This document shows, in pieces, positions 23,470 through 33,777 of a stretch of 64,000 bases of DNA (the first letter of the stretch is position 1; the number at the start of each line of letters is the position of its first letter). The notes under the pieces are model-generated. The model was not told where the DNA came from. It did not search any database and saw only the letters and a program-made list of their open reading frames with translations. Location of the stretch: positions 77,897,502-77,961,501 of the forward strand of contig CM057832.1 of NCBI GenBank assembly GCA_030068075.1, written 5' to 3'. The stretch comes from Paguma larvata (Eukaryota > Chordata > Mammalia > Carnivora > Viverridae). The translations under genes and the position numbers were made by a program.

Positions 23470-24477
23470 TGGAGTATTTGTATTTTAGTAGTGTCAGTGT
23501 GCTGCAATTCCCCTGTCTCCTAAAGCAAGTAGAGCTTGGGTTCTTCCAGGGAGGAATTAGAATATCCATTTTCCTATATTTGCATCTGTATTCCAGGGCA
23601 TGCCACAGGGCCTCCATGCTGTGACCTGTAAGCTAGAGAAGGAGCCTAACAGAAGCAGAGGGACTGATTTTCCCACGTTGCCTCTTGAAGTTCTCTCCGC
23701 ACAATGTTGCAGTCTGTTTCTTGGGCTTGAGCCATTCTCTGTCAACAATTTACTTCCCTCAAAGTTAAACAGATAGGAGTTTTAAATCCTTTCTTCTGAC
23801 AGAAGCTCGAAATACAGGTTATTTAAACTCCTATCTAAATCCACCAACTTAAGCCCTTACGTGTTGCTGTTTTTTTTTCTCCCTTGCTACACTGTCGAAA
23901 TTATGTGACAAACATTGTAATGATTTTCTTATGTTTTCTAAATTTTGTTAGAGCTCTTTGATGTTTTGGATTTCTGTGGTTACTTTTCTAAAAAAAGGTC
24001 TGACTGCCTTTCCATTTACTGTTAATGGAGTGTGTGTGTGTGTGCGCGCGCGTGTGTGCGTGGTGTAGCTCCAATCTGTTATTTTTTTTTTCACTTTATT
24101 TTTGTAGCTACAGTGTTGTGATACAAGCAGTATTGCGAAGCCCCTTTGTAGAAGCTGGGTACAGAAAACAGTTTCCTGACTATCAAGTTATTGTGGTTTC
24201 GACTGTATTGTGACTTATTAACTTAGAGAAGGATGCTTTCGTTCTTATGTATTTTGAGTCTTTGAATTTTTTTCAGGTTACACATGCAAAAAAGAAAATA
24301 CATTTCTTGCTAAAATAAAGGATATCTATTTTGGGGGGAAAGACTTGGCTTGTATACGGAACAGAAGAGAATAATGTCAATAAAAGTACTGAGTCAGTTC
24401 CAAGCATAAATAAAATATATATAAAAAAAACAAATAGTGCCCCTATGGTGATTATTTTAAACTCTGGAAATAATAGG
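23470..24477. other. 5' flanking DNA with (TG)n(CG)n at 24030-24063
   Basis: No gene recognised. The TG run includes an alternating CGCGCG core, which would favour Z-DNA. Confidence 0.6.
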
Positions 24478-24695
24478 TATTAATTTTTTAAAGTATTTCT
24501 TTTTTTGAGAGAGATAGAGACCAAGCAGGAGAGGGGCAGAGAGAGAAAGAGAGAAAGAGACAGGTAATCCCAAACAAGGCCTCACATCATTAGCGCAGAG
24601 CCTGATGTGGGGCTCAAACCCACGAACCATGAGATCATGACCTGAGCCAAAACCAAGAGTCAGATGCTTAACCGACTGAGCCGCCCAGGTGCTCC
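24478..24695 (-). mobile_element. Felid CAN-SINE (SINEC type)
   Basis: Tail left, head 'gccgcccaggtgctcc' right. The duplication tggaaataatRggt is at about 24464-24477 and 24696-24709. Confidence 0.92.
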
Positions 24696-24719
24696 TGGAA
24701 ATAATGGGTGTCATTTCAT

Positions 24720-24885
24720 CATCTTTTACATGCTAGGCAAGGTACTCTGTGCCTTATACTTACTACACTATTCCTGCTAGATAGGTGTCCTTGTGTCCAT
24801 ATTATACTATGTATACGCCAAGGCCCTGCGGGTCAGATAAATGAAGCTATTTGCCTCAAATCACCTAGTAAATAAAGGCTGCAGT
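24720..24885 (-). mobile_element. MIR SINE fragment
   Basis: 'ggtcagataaatgaagctatttgcctcaaatcacctagtaaataaaggctgcag' is a diverged reverse MIR core. Confidence 0.5.
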
Positions 24886-26105
24886 TATTGAAGATCTGTC
24901 TGCTCCTCAAATCTTGCGCTTCAGACTTAATTTTATTTTTCTGGCTTAAAGCATTTTTTTTTTTCTTTTCAAAGACAAGACCTGATATAAAAGGAAAAAA
25001 AAAATCTTGGCCTCTCTGGAGTCCAAGATTTAGCTACAAGTAAAAGCATGCTCTTGAAAAAAATGTGGTAGTCAAGGGAAAGATCACCTAGGAAACTTTT
25101 GTTATTCCTGAAAGGTAAGCTTGTAAAGGAAAGCTTGAGCCACTGCAATTCTTACGGTGGGAGTATTTTTCCCCAGAAACTTTCTGAATTTAAGAGAGGA
25201 TTATAAATATACAATTGTCCAGAGACATTGTCATAATATTTTTTTACAAGTGCAAAAACTTATTATCTCCGTTATCTTCTCCCCTCCATTATCTTTTGCA
25301 ACTAGGAGAAAAAGTGTTATAATTTCAGGCACTTTGTTTAGGAGAGAGGAAGTAATGAGTACCATATGGCATGTCTGCTGTGAGAAGAAGTGGTACACTA
25401 TTTTATCGTCCAGAGAACAGCATCGGGTACCAAACCAGAATCGATGAATACTCAAGGAAGGGCTTGCCAAGATCTTTGCGTTCATCAGCATGCATGACCT
25501 TCCAGTTACCACCTTTTCCAAAGACAGGGCAAAGTCTGGAGCATCTCCAAGTGTGAGTGTCTAGACAACAAGGGGCTCAAAGAAAGCAGAACATAAAGGT
25601 CTTATGACTTCTTAAGCTGGGCCAGAGGGGGATCCAAGGTGATGGAGCTATTCTAGTGAAATCCTAGAAAAGACCTGAAAAGTCAAGAATTCCTGCAGCT
25701 TCTTTGGCTCTGGTTTCCCCATGGGCTCTTCTAATCTGTGTGCAAATCACATTGTTTGTCTTGAAACATAATAAGCCTTTAAGAGAGGAGAGGTGGGTTG
25801 AGAGTAGGTGGGGTGTCATGTCTGAGACACCATCCTTATTCAAACTTTCGAATGGCGTGTGTCATGTATTGCCCACTTTTGTGGCTGAAACACGCACACA
25901 CACGCTCACACACTCACACACTCACACACACCCCTCCATATAATTCTTTCAAACAGAAGAGAATCTCTCTTTTGTTGAGATCACTGTTTCTCTTTCTAAA
26001 ATTCTGTGTAAATATTCAGCGGTAAACTCCAATAGCCAGGAGACATTGTAGGGTAAAGGGAATTAGATACAACTGGAAAAAAAATGATTAGCTTTTCAAA
26101 AGGAG
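24886..26105. other. 5' flanking DNA; (CACACT)n-like tract at 25890-25931
   Basis: No gene or nameable interspersed repeat. The CACACT/CACACA tract is an imperfect microsatellite. Confidence 0.55.
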
Positions 26106-26320
26106 AGTTTTTTTTTTTAAGAGAGAGAGAGAGCACATATGCAAGAGAGGGTTAGAGAGAGAGGGAGAGAGAGAGAGAGAGGGAGAGAGAGAGAGAATCT
26201 TAAGCAGGCTCCATGCTCAGTGCAGAGCCTGATGCGGGGCTTGATCCCATGACCCTGGGATCAGGACCTGAGCCAAAATCAAGAATCAGATACTCAAGTT
26301 ACTGAGCCACATGGGAGCCC
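26106..26320 (-). mobile_element. Older CAN-SINE with expanded (GA)n
   Basis: The body reads 'aagcaggctccatgctcagtgcagagcctgatgcggggcttgatccc' in reverse with a degraded head 'gccacatgggagccc'. The (GA)n part has expanded to over 60 bases. It is of the short-bodied, older subtype. Confidence 0.85.
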
Positions 26321-26397
26321 TCAAAAGTAGATTTTATAAGAAAGCCAAAGACTCTAGGTTTGGGGCTAATTCCAAATATTGCAAATGGAAAAGGAAA

Positions 26398-26457
<60 letters not shown>

Positions 26458-26459
26458 TC
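26398..26459 (+). repeat. Compound (CT)n(CA)n microsatellite
   Basis: (CT) to about 26424, then (CA) to 26457 with one AAAC interruption. Confidence 0.97.
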
Positions 26460-27619
26460 TGTAATTAAAATATAAAGAATAGACTGGGTGGCTTAAATAC
26501 TTTCCTTTTTCTCTCCAAGGTAATAAACATTGTGCCTGAGTTATCTGCTCATTAAGTTGCTGAAAAATGCACCACCACAGTTGGTATAAAGTCCTGTGTA
26601 AACAGTGAAAGTCTCAAAAGTGCCTCCACACTTAGAAATAATCATTTACTCTGTCAAATTAATAAGAAATTGATGGAGGGCAGATGCTTCTGAGGAAGAA
26701 TAAGTAAATATTTGATAGCTAGTTTGACAAAGAGAATTAACACTCTGGGTACCTATCTTTTTAAAAAGATAAGCAGAAGCATAAAATGTGAGTTCAGAAT
26801 ATTTTGAATTGTGAGTTATTTCAAAAATGGGCGAGTGAGACCCAATGATGTTTAAATGACAAGGAAGTGTGAAAACAAGAGCCCAAATTCGGTCTTGTGT
26901 ACCCCAAACATGCACTGAGCCAAACATTTGGATGCCTAATTAAGTAAGTTCAGGCCAATTATGAATCCTTCTGACATTTAGGAAGCATTTAGAATGCATT
27001 AAGGTTAAACCTGAAACCTAGGTCCTCCTGCCTTGAATAAAAAGGAGCAGTAAAATGTGGTGGACTTTCTCATGATTTCAGAGGGTGTTGATATGGAGAT
27101 AACTCTTTAGGAAATGGAGAAGATTTTGTTATCTGTTTTTGGTTCACTTGGTTTAATGTAAAATATTAGGTAGAAAAGTCCCCAACGGTCATGGGCTTTC
27201 TTATAATTTCGGTCTGTGTGACACCCATAGGCTTCTGTGGTGAGAAGCTTTCCAGTTGGCCAAGCTGGACGAATTCCACACAGCGGACTGGATATCAGAA
27301 TGAGGTCCCAGGGGCAGTCAGCCACGCCGTCACCCCATATCATGTTCTTTTGTGCCAGTTACCTCAGAGAGTGTGGGCACATTCGTTCGTCACTTCCTGC
27401 AGATGATCTCCCAAACGAATCTTTTAGACAGCATTCTTTAGCCTGGGGCCGTGAGCCTCTTGAAATTGCGTGCAAATGTATGGGGCGTATGTTCAGTGGT
27501 CTTTGAACTATTAACTAATCTCCTTCTTCAACCACCGCCAGCTGAAAAGCCCCTTCTTGACATTTTTATACGGTGTTTTTTGAAATCAATCATGATCATC
27601 GAGGTGGTATTTTATGGTG
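26460..27619. other. 5' flanking DNA, nothing recognised
   Basis: About 1.2 kb of unique-looking non-coding DNA. The overlapping 70-90-codon frames near 27107-27681 show no recognisable domain. Confidence 0.5.
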
Positions 27620-27725
27620 ATTGTGTTGTCCAATATGGTAGCCACTTGCCATGTGTGATCGAACACTTGAAACATAGCTAATCTAAACTGAGTTATGCTG
27701 TAAAGGTATAATCCAGGACACACTC
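27620..27725 (+). mobile_element. Nonautonomous hAT-type DNA transposon fragment
   Basis: 'ttgtccaatatggtagccacttgccatgtgtgatcgaacacttgaaacatagcta' matches a widespread mammalian hAT element whose consensus reads 'gtccaatacggtagccactagccacatgtggc'. The family name is not certain to me. Confidence 0.55.
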
Positions 27726-27794
27726 TGGATTTCAAAGACTTAGCACAAAAATAAAGTATCTCGTTACTAGTTTTATACTGATTACATGTTATAA

Positions 27795-27900
27795 TAATAA
27801 CATTGAATTGCTTACATTAATTCACTGGATTCTCACAACTCCCCTGCAAGAAAGTTCATATTCGTTAAGAGAATTCCCGAGAAACTGAAGAACCTTATAA
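27795..27900 (-). mobile_element. MIR SINE fragment
   Basis: 'ttcactggattctcacaactcccctgcaag...gagaaactgaagaacc' fits a diverged reverse MIR. Confidence 0.45.
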
Positions 27901-28049
27901 CCATTCCCCCAAACTTTAATTCCTGAACCAACAATGACAATCCATTACTTTAATAGCAACAGTTATGTTTTTTTAAAATTTAAACTAAACGAGTAGTATA
28001 ATGATTAAAATGGTTGAATGTACTGAAAGTAAAGCATAATGGTGTGTCC

Positions 28050-28250
28050 CTAGGCTCAAGAGTATGAGTCACAGAATTGTAATCAGGACTCTGTCAGTTA
28101 CTACCAGCATGTCTGGGAAAGTTGCTTAGACTGTCTAAACCACGGGTTTTAATCTTCAATATAGATGAAGGATGAATTGAGAGAAGTATATGCTCAGTAG
28201 TGCTTTGCACCGGACCTGATTCTATAGAAAATACTCAATAAATATTGAGG
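28050..28250 (+). mobile_element. MIR SINE
   Basis: 'gactctgtcagttactaccagcatgtctgggaaagttgcttag' leads to 'agtagtgctttgcaccggacc...actcaataaatattgagg'. Forward orientation, diverged. Confidence 0.65.
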
Positions 28251-28400
28251 CTGTGATTGTGAGGAGGTCAGGCAGACAGGAGGTTAATCTCAATGCTGCA
28301 ACTTAAAAGTTGAATAATTGGGGCCATGTTACTATCCTGTGTGAGTCTCTGTTTTTCTTATCTGAAAAAAATGAGAATATTTCCTACTTTATAGAGCTTC

Positions 28401-28416
28401 TGAGATTAGCAATCTT
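28401..28416 (+). repeat. Left target-site duplication of the young L1
   Basis: tgagattagcaatctt, identical to 29582-29597. The last T could also belong to the L1 tail. Confidence 0.93.
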
Positions 28417-29581
28417 TTTTTTTAATTTCTTTTTTTTTAAATTTTATAATAGTTTATTTTCAAATTGGTTTACATATAACACCCAGTGTTCATCCCAACA
28501 TGTGCCCTTTTTAATGCCCGTCACCCCCTCTCCCCCCTCCCTCACCCCCCTCACCCTCAGTTTGTTCTTAGTCTTTGAGAGTCTCTTATGTTTTATCTCC
28601 CTCCCTCTCTGTGTCTTTTTTTCCTTTCCCCTCTTCCCCTCCCCCTGGTTTTTGCTTAGTCTCACAAAGTCCACCTATTCATGGAAACATATGGTATCTG
28701 TCTTTTTCTGACAGACTTATTTCACTTAACATAATACCCTCCAATTCCATCCATGTTGCTACGCATGGCCAGATTACATTTTTTCTCATTGCCACGTAGT
28801 AGTCCATTGTATATATGTACCACATCTTCTTTATCCACTCGTCAGTTGATGGGCACTTGGTCTCTTTCCATGATTTGGCTATTGTCGAAAGTGCTGCTAT
28901 GAACATTGGGGTACACGTGCTCCTATGCATCAGCATTCCTGTGTCTCTTGGGTAGATTCCTAGCAGTGCAATTGCTGGGTCAAAGGGTAGCTCTATTTTC
29001 ATTTTTTTGAGGAACCTCCACACCGTTTTCCAGAGTGGCTGCACCAGTTTGCATTCCCACCAACAGTGTAGGAGGGTGCCTGCTTCTCCACATCCCCGCC
29101 AGCATCTATAGTTTCCTGATTTGTTCATTTTAGCCACTCTGACCAGTGTGAGGTGGTATCTCAGTGTGGTTTTGATTTGTATTTCCCTGATGATGAGTGA
29201 CATTGAGCATCGTTTCATGTGTCTGTTGGCCATCTGAATGTCCTCTTTGGAGAAGTGTCTATTCATATCTTGTGCCCATTTCTTCACTGGGTTATTTGTT
29301 TTTCGAGTGTGGAGTTTGGTAAGTTCTTTATAGATTTTAGATATTAGTCCTTTATCCGATATGTCATTTGCGATGATCTTTTCCCATTCCATTGGTTGCC
29401 TATTCATTTTGTTGGTTGTTTCTTTTGCTGTGCAGAAGCTTTTTATCTTGATGAGGTCCCAGTAGTTCATCTTTGCTTTTAATTCCCTTGCCTTTGGAGA
29501 CGTGTCGAGTAAGAAATTGGTGCATCTTAGGTCAAAGAGGCTTTTTCCTGCTTTCTCCTCTAGGATTTTGATGGTTTCCTG
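28417..29581 (-). mobile_element. Young 5'-truncated carnivore L1 with intact ORF2 C-terminus
   Basis: A minus-strand L1 copy of about 1165 bp. It starts at the left with its poly(A) tail (as T-rich DNA), followed by the 3' UTR to about 28678. The end of ORF2 (28679-29581) is open for about 300 codons with no stop or frameshift. The frame keeps the L1 cysteine motif CX3CX7HX4C ([18 protein letters not shown], residues 164-181 of the open frame) and the [18 protein letters not shown] stretch typical of the ORF2p C-terminus. The endonuclease and RT domains are missing because of 5' truncation, so it cannot move on its own. It is bounded by a perfect 16-bp target-site duplication and splits an older MIR. 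The intact frame and perfect duplication indicate a recent insertion. Confidence 0.96.
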
Positions 29582-29597
29582 TGAGATTAGCAATCTT
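29582..29597 (+). repeat. Right target-site duplication of the young L1
   Basis: tgagattagcaatctt, identical to 28401-28416; MIR sequence resumes at 29598. Confidence 0.93.
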
Positions 29598-29684
29598 GTT
29601 CAAGACACTTAGCACAGAGCATGGCACAATGGAAGCAGTCCAGCATCGGGCACTTACCATAATTATTTCCTCCATAATGACAAT

Positions 29685-29905
29685 GGCATAATGACATTGC
29701 ATATGGACTCTGGAGCCAGACTCCTCAGGTTGAAGTCTAGGGTCTGCTGCTATCTCGCTTTGTAATCTTAAACAATATATTTAACCTCTTTTGTCTCAAT
29801 TTCTTCATCTGTAAAATGGAGTTAATGTGAGAATTAAGTGAATTAATCCATGGAGACAGAGGATGCCTGGCACAAAATAAATGCTTAATAAATGTTAACC
29901 ATTTT
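29685..29905 (+). mobile_element. MIR SINE, nearly full length
   Basis: 'tatggactctggagccagactcctcagg', 'caatttcttcatctgtaaaatggagttaatg' and 'gatgcctggcacaaaataaatgcttaataaatgtt' are in consensus order. Confidence 0.88.
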
Positions 29906-30211
29906 AATACTACTGTTACTAGTTATTATTTTTTCCTGTTCTTTTCCTACTTTCCTAATTTTACTGTCTTTTTCTTTTGTATTACTTTTAATATATTCCT
30001 TGGACTTCCAGGGACACTTATGAATACTATCTGAATAAATTGGTGACACTTAGAACTAATGTTACTGACATAATCTTGATCAGTGTGTATATACCATAAA
30101 AAGTTTTGTAAAGAATGTGGTTATGACAGATACATGGAGGGGATTTTTTTTGTTACCCATTATCTTCAAGCTAAGTTTCATCATAGACATGGTCAAAAAG
30201 TTAAGATTCCA
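29906..30211. other. 5' flanking DNA, nothing recognised
   Basis: AT-rich spacer between MIR and SINE. Confidence 0.5.
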
Positions 30212-30228
30212 AGAACACTTTTTAAAAA

Positions 30229-30441
30229 AATTTTAAATGTTTTTAATTTTTAAGAAACAGAGAGAGATAGAGCATGAGTCAGGGAGAAGCAGAGAGAGGG
30301 GGAGGCACAGAATCTGAAGCAGGTACCAGTCTCTGAGCTGTCAGCACAGGGCCTGACATGGCACTCAAACTCATGGACCCCAAGATCATGACCTGAGTTG
30401 AAGTTGGATGCTCAATCGACTGAGCCACACAGGTAACCCTG
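30229..30441 (-). mobile_element. Felid CAN-SINE (SINEC type)
   Basis: Head at the right slightly decayed ('gccacacaggtaaccc'). The 17-bp duplication agaacactttttaaaaa is exact at 30212-30228 and 30442-30458. Confidence 0.94.
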
Positions 30442-30458
30442 AGAACACTTTTTAAAAA

Positions 30459-31840
30459 TCACAGATATTTGTAACATTGGAAGTCCAGGTAGCCACTGCA
30501 TATCACTGTTGCAGAGCTGGTTAGATAGAAACGTTCAACCAACTTGCCAAGTTGTTCACATAGGTAAACAATGTGTAACATCCAACAGGATCTTTATCAA
30601 TGAGTGTGATGGAAGTCATGGATAGGACCACTTTATGTGTTTGCCCTGGCTCCATGTTAGGTCTGGCTGAAAAATACTGGTAGGAAATAAGAAGTAAAGC
30701 TGATTAACCAATCAACAAATAATTGGGCATCGTGTTGGTAGGAATCTTGAAAATCACTTAATTTTCACCTTTAGATAAAATAAACATTTATCTGCAAAGC
30801 TTTCTAGAAAAGAAGAGTTTAGAAGGAGTATGGCTTTCCCATTTGCCTTTCTCGTTTTGGTTAAGTTTTTATTTCAACCAGCTTGGCATTGCTGTACGTC
30901 TTCTTGCATTTTCAACACCCTAAAGACTTGTTTCCATGACAGCAATCTGGTCATACAACTTTGCTAAACGTTTTTATTCTCATGGCATACATCATATATT
31001 TCAGCCAATCAGATCGGCTTTCTTTTCAACTAAGTGATTGGCATAACTCTACATAATCCAGCACAAGGAACTTCCTTTAAATCCAATTTAATATAAATCA
31101 TCTTTTAATCTGAAGAGTCATAGTACACATTGGGATCTTCTACTGTCTCAAGACCCCATTCACCAGGCAAAGATAATTTTAGTCGAATATGTCGTGTTAA
31201 TGACAATAGCTTGTCTCATTTTTAGCACAATGTTGGCTTTGCCTCTTTTGTAGAAGTCAAGGGAGACATGTGAAGCACTTGAGAATTTTAGTTCATTGAG
31301 TCTCTGCCTTCAGACTCTTTTTAAGCTTCCATAATGATTCTGCATTAGTTAGAGAAAATGGATTTTGAAAATACATCAGAGATGAAAAGGTAACTAAGGT
31401 GCTATTTCTTGTTTAACTAATTGCTTTCACTTCATTCACCTTTGTACTTTGGAAAGGAAAAATGCACAAATTTGTTTTGTTTTGAGTAGCGAAAAGTGCT
31501 TAATAGGATTCTACTATGCTCAGATTCAAAATCACAATTCTTTTCCAGTATGAATACAAATCGTGACTCTCTGAGATCTGAGAATTTTGCATGGTCACTT
31601 CCATGTTCCCTTTTCACTTTGTTTTGTAGTGGACCAGATGTTACTATTTGTACTTCTGCACAAAAGGACAAAATTGCACAAAATTGTTCAAATGGACAGT
31701 TTAAAATTTAGTTTCATAAGGCCATTTAACGCATTTACATTTAGGAAACTAAGCATGTCTAAGTGCTAGATCTGACTGTTTAGAACACTGATGAATATTT
31801 TTCTTGACCTGCATGGTACTTTGAGAAATTCATACTTACT
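30459..31840. other. Repeat-poor 5' flanking DNA, with paired CCAAT boxes
   Basis: About 1.4 kb without a recognised repeat or gene. Two oppositely oriented CCAAT boxes lie at 31005-31009 (CCAAT) and 31037-31041 (ATTGG), 32 bases apart. An NF-Y-bound element is possible but unproven. Confidence 0.45.
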
Positions 31841-31880
31841 TAAAAAAAAAAAAAAAAAAGGGAAAAGAAAAAGAAAAAGT
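31841..31880 (+). repeat. A-rich tract passing into (AAAAAG)n
   Basis: About 19 As followed by GGGAAAAGAAAAAGAAAAAG. No SINE body precedes it, so it is treated as low complexity. Confidence 0.85.
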
Positions 31881-32631
31881 AACGACTTCCTCTAATGAGT
31901 GACCCTGCTTCCATACCTGTGTGTTCCTTTTTGAGATGAACTTTGATGTTTTCCTCCCATTTATACGGGGCAAACAAATAATTGGACTTTAGCACAAATA
32001 ATTGGCTTCTGAGTATTTTAACTCAAGAGCAGGAAGGAAGCAATAGCCTACCTTTCGAACCCCCCAGGAACTGGGTTCGCGTCTTTCCTTGACACAACTG
32101 CATTATGTATTCTTCTCTACCAATACCCTAGAGTTCTTGCAACACACCTAAAAATCCTGACCTCAGAAAAGTAGATGATGTGATAAAATGTAAATGGTGA
32201 CTGATTGTGGAAGAAGTTGCATTTTAAAAGAAACAAAAATAATGAAATTGTAGGGGTAGAAGTTCAGGTGTCTGTGATGCCAGAAAAGGAGTTTGAGGAA
32301 AAGTTTAGTCCTTCTAGATGGGTATCAACTGATTTCTTTGGCAGTTCCCTCCTGGGGATAGCTGGATCGTCTACCAACTGAGAAGTCAGTTAAGCTAAAC
32401 ATCTTATTTGAACTTAAAATAGACTATATTTATTTGCTATTTTTAATATAAGGGTAAAGTCTTTTCTTTGAAATGTTACTAGTAATCAAACTTCTGATTT
32501 ACCATAATTATATTCGTCATGTATGCTCTAATTGCCAGTTTTGTTTCTTTAAAATAGAGACAGGTCTTAATGATAACTGCAGAGCAATCTGGGGGAAACC
32601 AACTTCTATATTTTCTACTGTATTCTTTTTT
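31881..32631. other. 5' flanking DNA, nothing recognised
   Basis: No gene or repeat family recognised. Confidence 0.5.
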
Positions 32632-32846
32632 TTTTAAATGTTTATTTATGAGAGAGAGAGACAGACGGAGCGTGAGCATGGGGGGTGGGGGGTGGGCAGA
32701 GACAGAGGGAGATGCAGAATCCAAAGCAGGCTCCAGGTTCTGAGCTGTCAGCACAGAGCCCGACATGGGGCTCGAACCCACAGACTGTGAGATCATGACC
32801 TGAGCCGAAGTCGGACACTAAACCAACTGAGCCACCCAGGCGCCCC
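32632..32846 (-). mobile_element. Felid CAN-SINE (SINEC type)
   Basis: Tail left, head 'gccacccaggcgcccc' right. Flanks tctactgtattctttttt and tctacttcattctttttt form a slightly diverged duplication. Confidence 0.94.
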
Positions 32847-32869
32847 TCTACTTCATTCTTTTTTAAAAA

Positions 32870-33330
32870 ACAGTTCTCTTGTTCATGTTATTGTTCATGT
32901 CATTGTTGTTATATCACCCATGGTTTTGCATGTACTAGTGGCTCATTCACTCTCACTGCTGAAAAGTATTTCATTGTTTTAATATACCAAAATTTATGTA
33001 CCATTTTACCATTGATGGGCATTTGTTTAGTTTCTAGTTTAGGACTTTCACAAATAGTACAGCTATGAATATTCTTGCAGTCTGTTATTGATCATATGCA
33101 AGCATTTCCGTTGTGTATATACCTTGGAGTAGAATTGCAGGATCATAGAATGCATATTATTAACTTTAGTGGATAGGGCCAAGTAGTTTTCTAAAGTGGT
33201 CATACCAATACCCTACCAGTGGTGTGTGAGTTCCAGTTGCTCCACATCCTTGGAAATGCTTGGTATTTTGTTTCTTCTTAAATTTTCTATCTATAGAATT
33301 TTAGTCATTCTGTTGGGAGTATTTATGAGT
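32870..33330 (-). mobile_element. Ancient L1 (L1M type) fragment
   Basis: The reverse complement of the ORF2/3' region is readable: 'cattcactctcactgctgaaaagtatttcattg', 'accattgatgggcatttgtttag', 'gtatataccttggagtagaattgcaggatcatag' and 'tctaaagtggtcataccaataccctaccagtg'. Confidence 0.8.
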
Positions 33331-33705
33331 ATTTTTTATCCATCTATTTTATACCTTATTTTATAATAGGTAGGAATTTAGTTCACTTATATCTCCCTTT
33401 TTTCCCTCTTCTGTTCTCTCTTCCTTCTCTTCCTAATCGTAATGGTTATGTTATTTTTAATTCTATTATTGTTTACCTTTATAATTCTTATACCATTTAC
33501 TTTAGTCATTACCTCTTAATCTTGAAATAAAATTTCAGAAAAATATCTACATATAGATTTAGAAGGAGGATTCAAGCAAATGTGTAATGAAAAATAAAGA
33601 AGGCTTATACTACACATTCCTATGAATCATAATAGTGTTTAAAGTGTAGGAATCCTGGATAATTGGAGGATTGTGTTTGTTCTATGGTCTGCAGAAAAAT
33701 TAATA
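33331..33705. other. 5' flanking DNA, nothing recognised
   Basis: AT-rich, possibly more old L1, but not readable as such. Confidence 0.4.
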
Positions 33706-33777
33706 GGGAAGGAAGGGAGGGAAGGAGAGAGGAAGAGAAGAGGGGAGGAGGAAGGGGAGGAGAGAGGGAGGGAAGGC
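33706..33777 (+). repeat. (GGAA)n/GA-rich low-complexity tract
   Basis: Purine-only GGAAGG/GGGA runs of about 72 bases. Confidence 0.93.

Larger units (their letters stand above)
28285..29640 (+). mobile_element. MIR SINE split by a later L1 insertion
   Basis: The left part (28285-28416) reads 'aattggggccatgttactatcc...ctgtttttcttatctg'. The right part (29598-29640) continues with 'caagacacttagcacagagcatggcac', the MIR 3' section. The intervening 28417-29581 is L1, and 29582-29597 is the duplicated target. Confidence 0.75.

Noticed and set aside
25890..25931. Regular CACACT spacing as a CRISPR-like array
   Set aside because: The period is 6 bases with no spacers; it is a microsatellite in a vertebrate genome.
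28679..29593. 304-codon open frame as a host gene
   Set aside because: It is the C-terminus of L1 ORF2 (CX3CX7HX4C motif) and its first codons lie in the target-site duplication. It is a transposon remnant.
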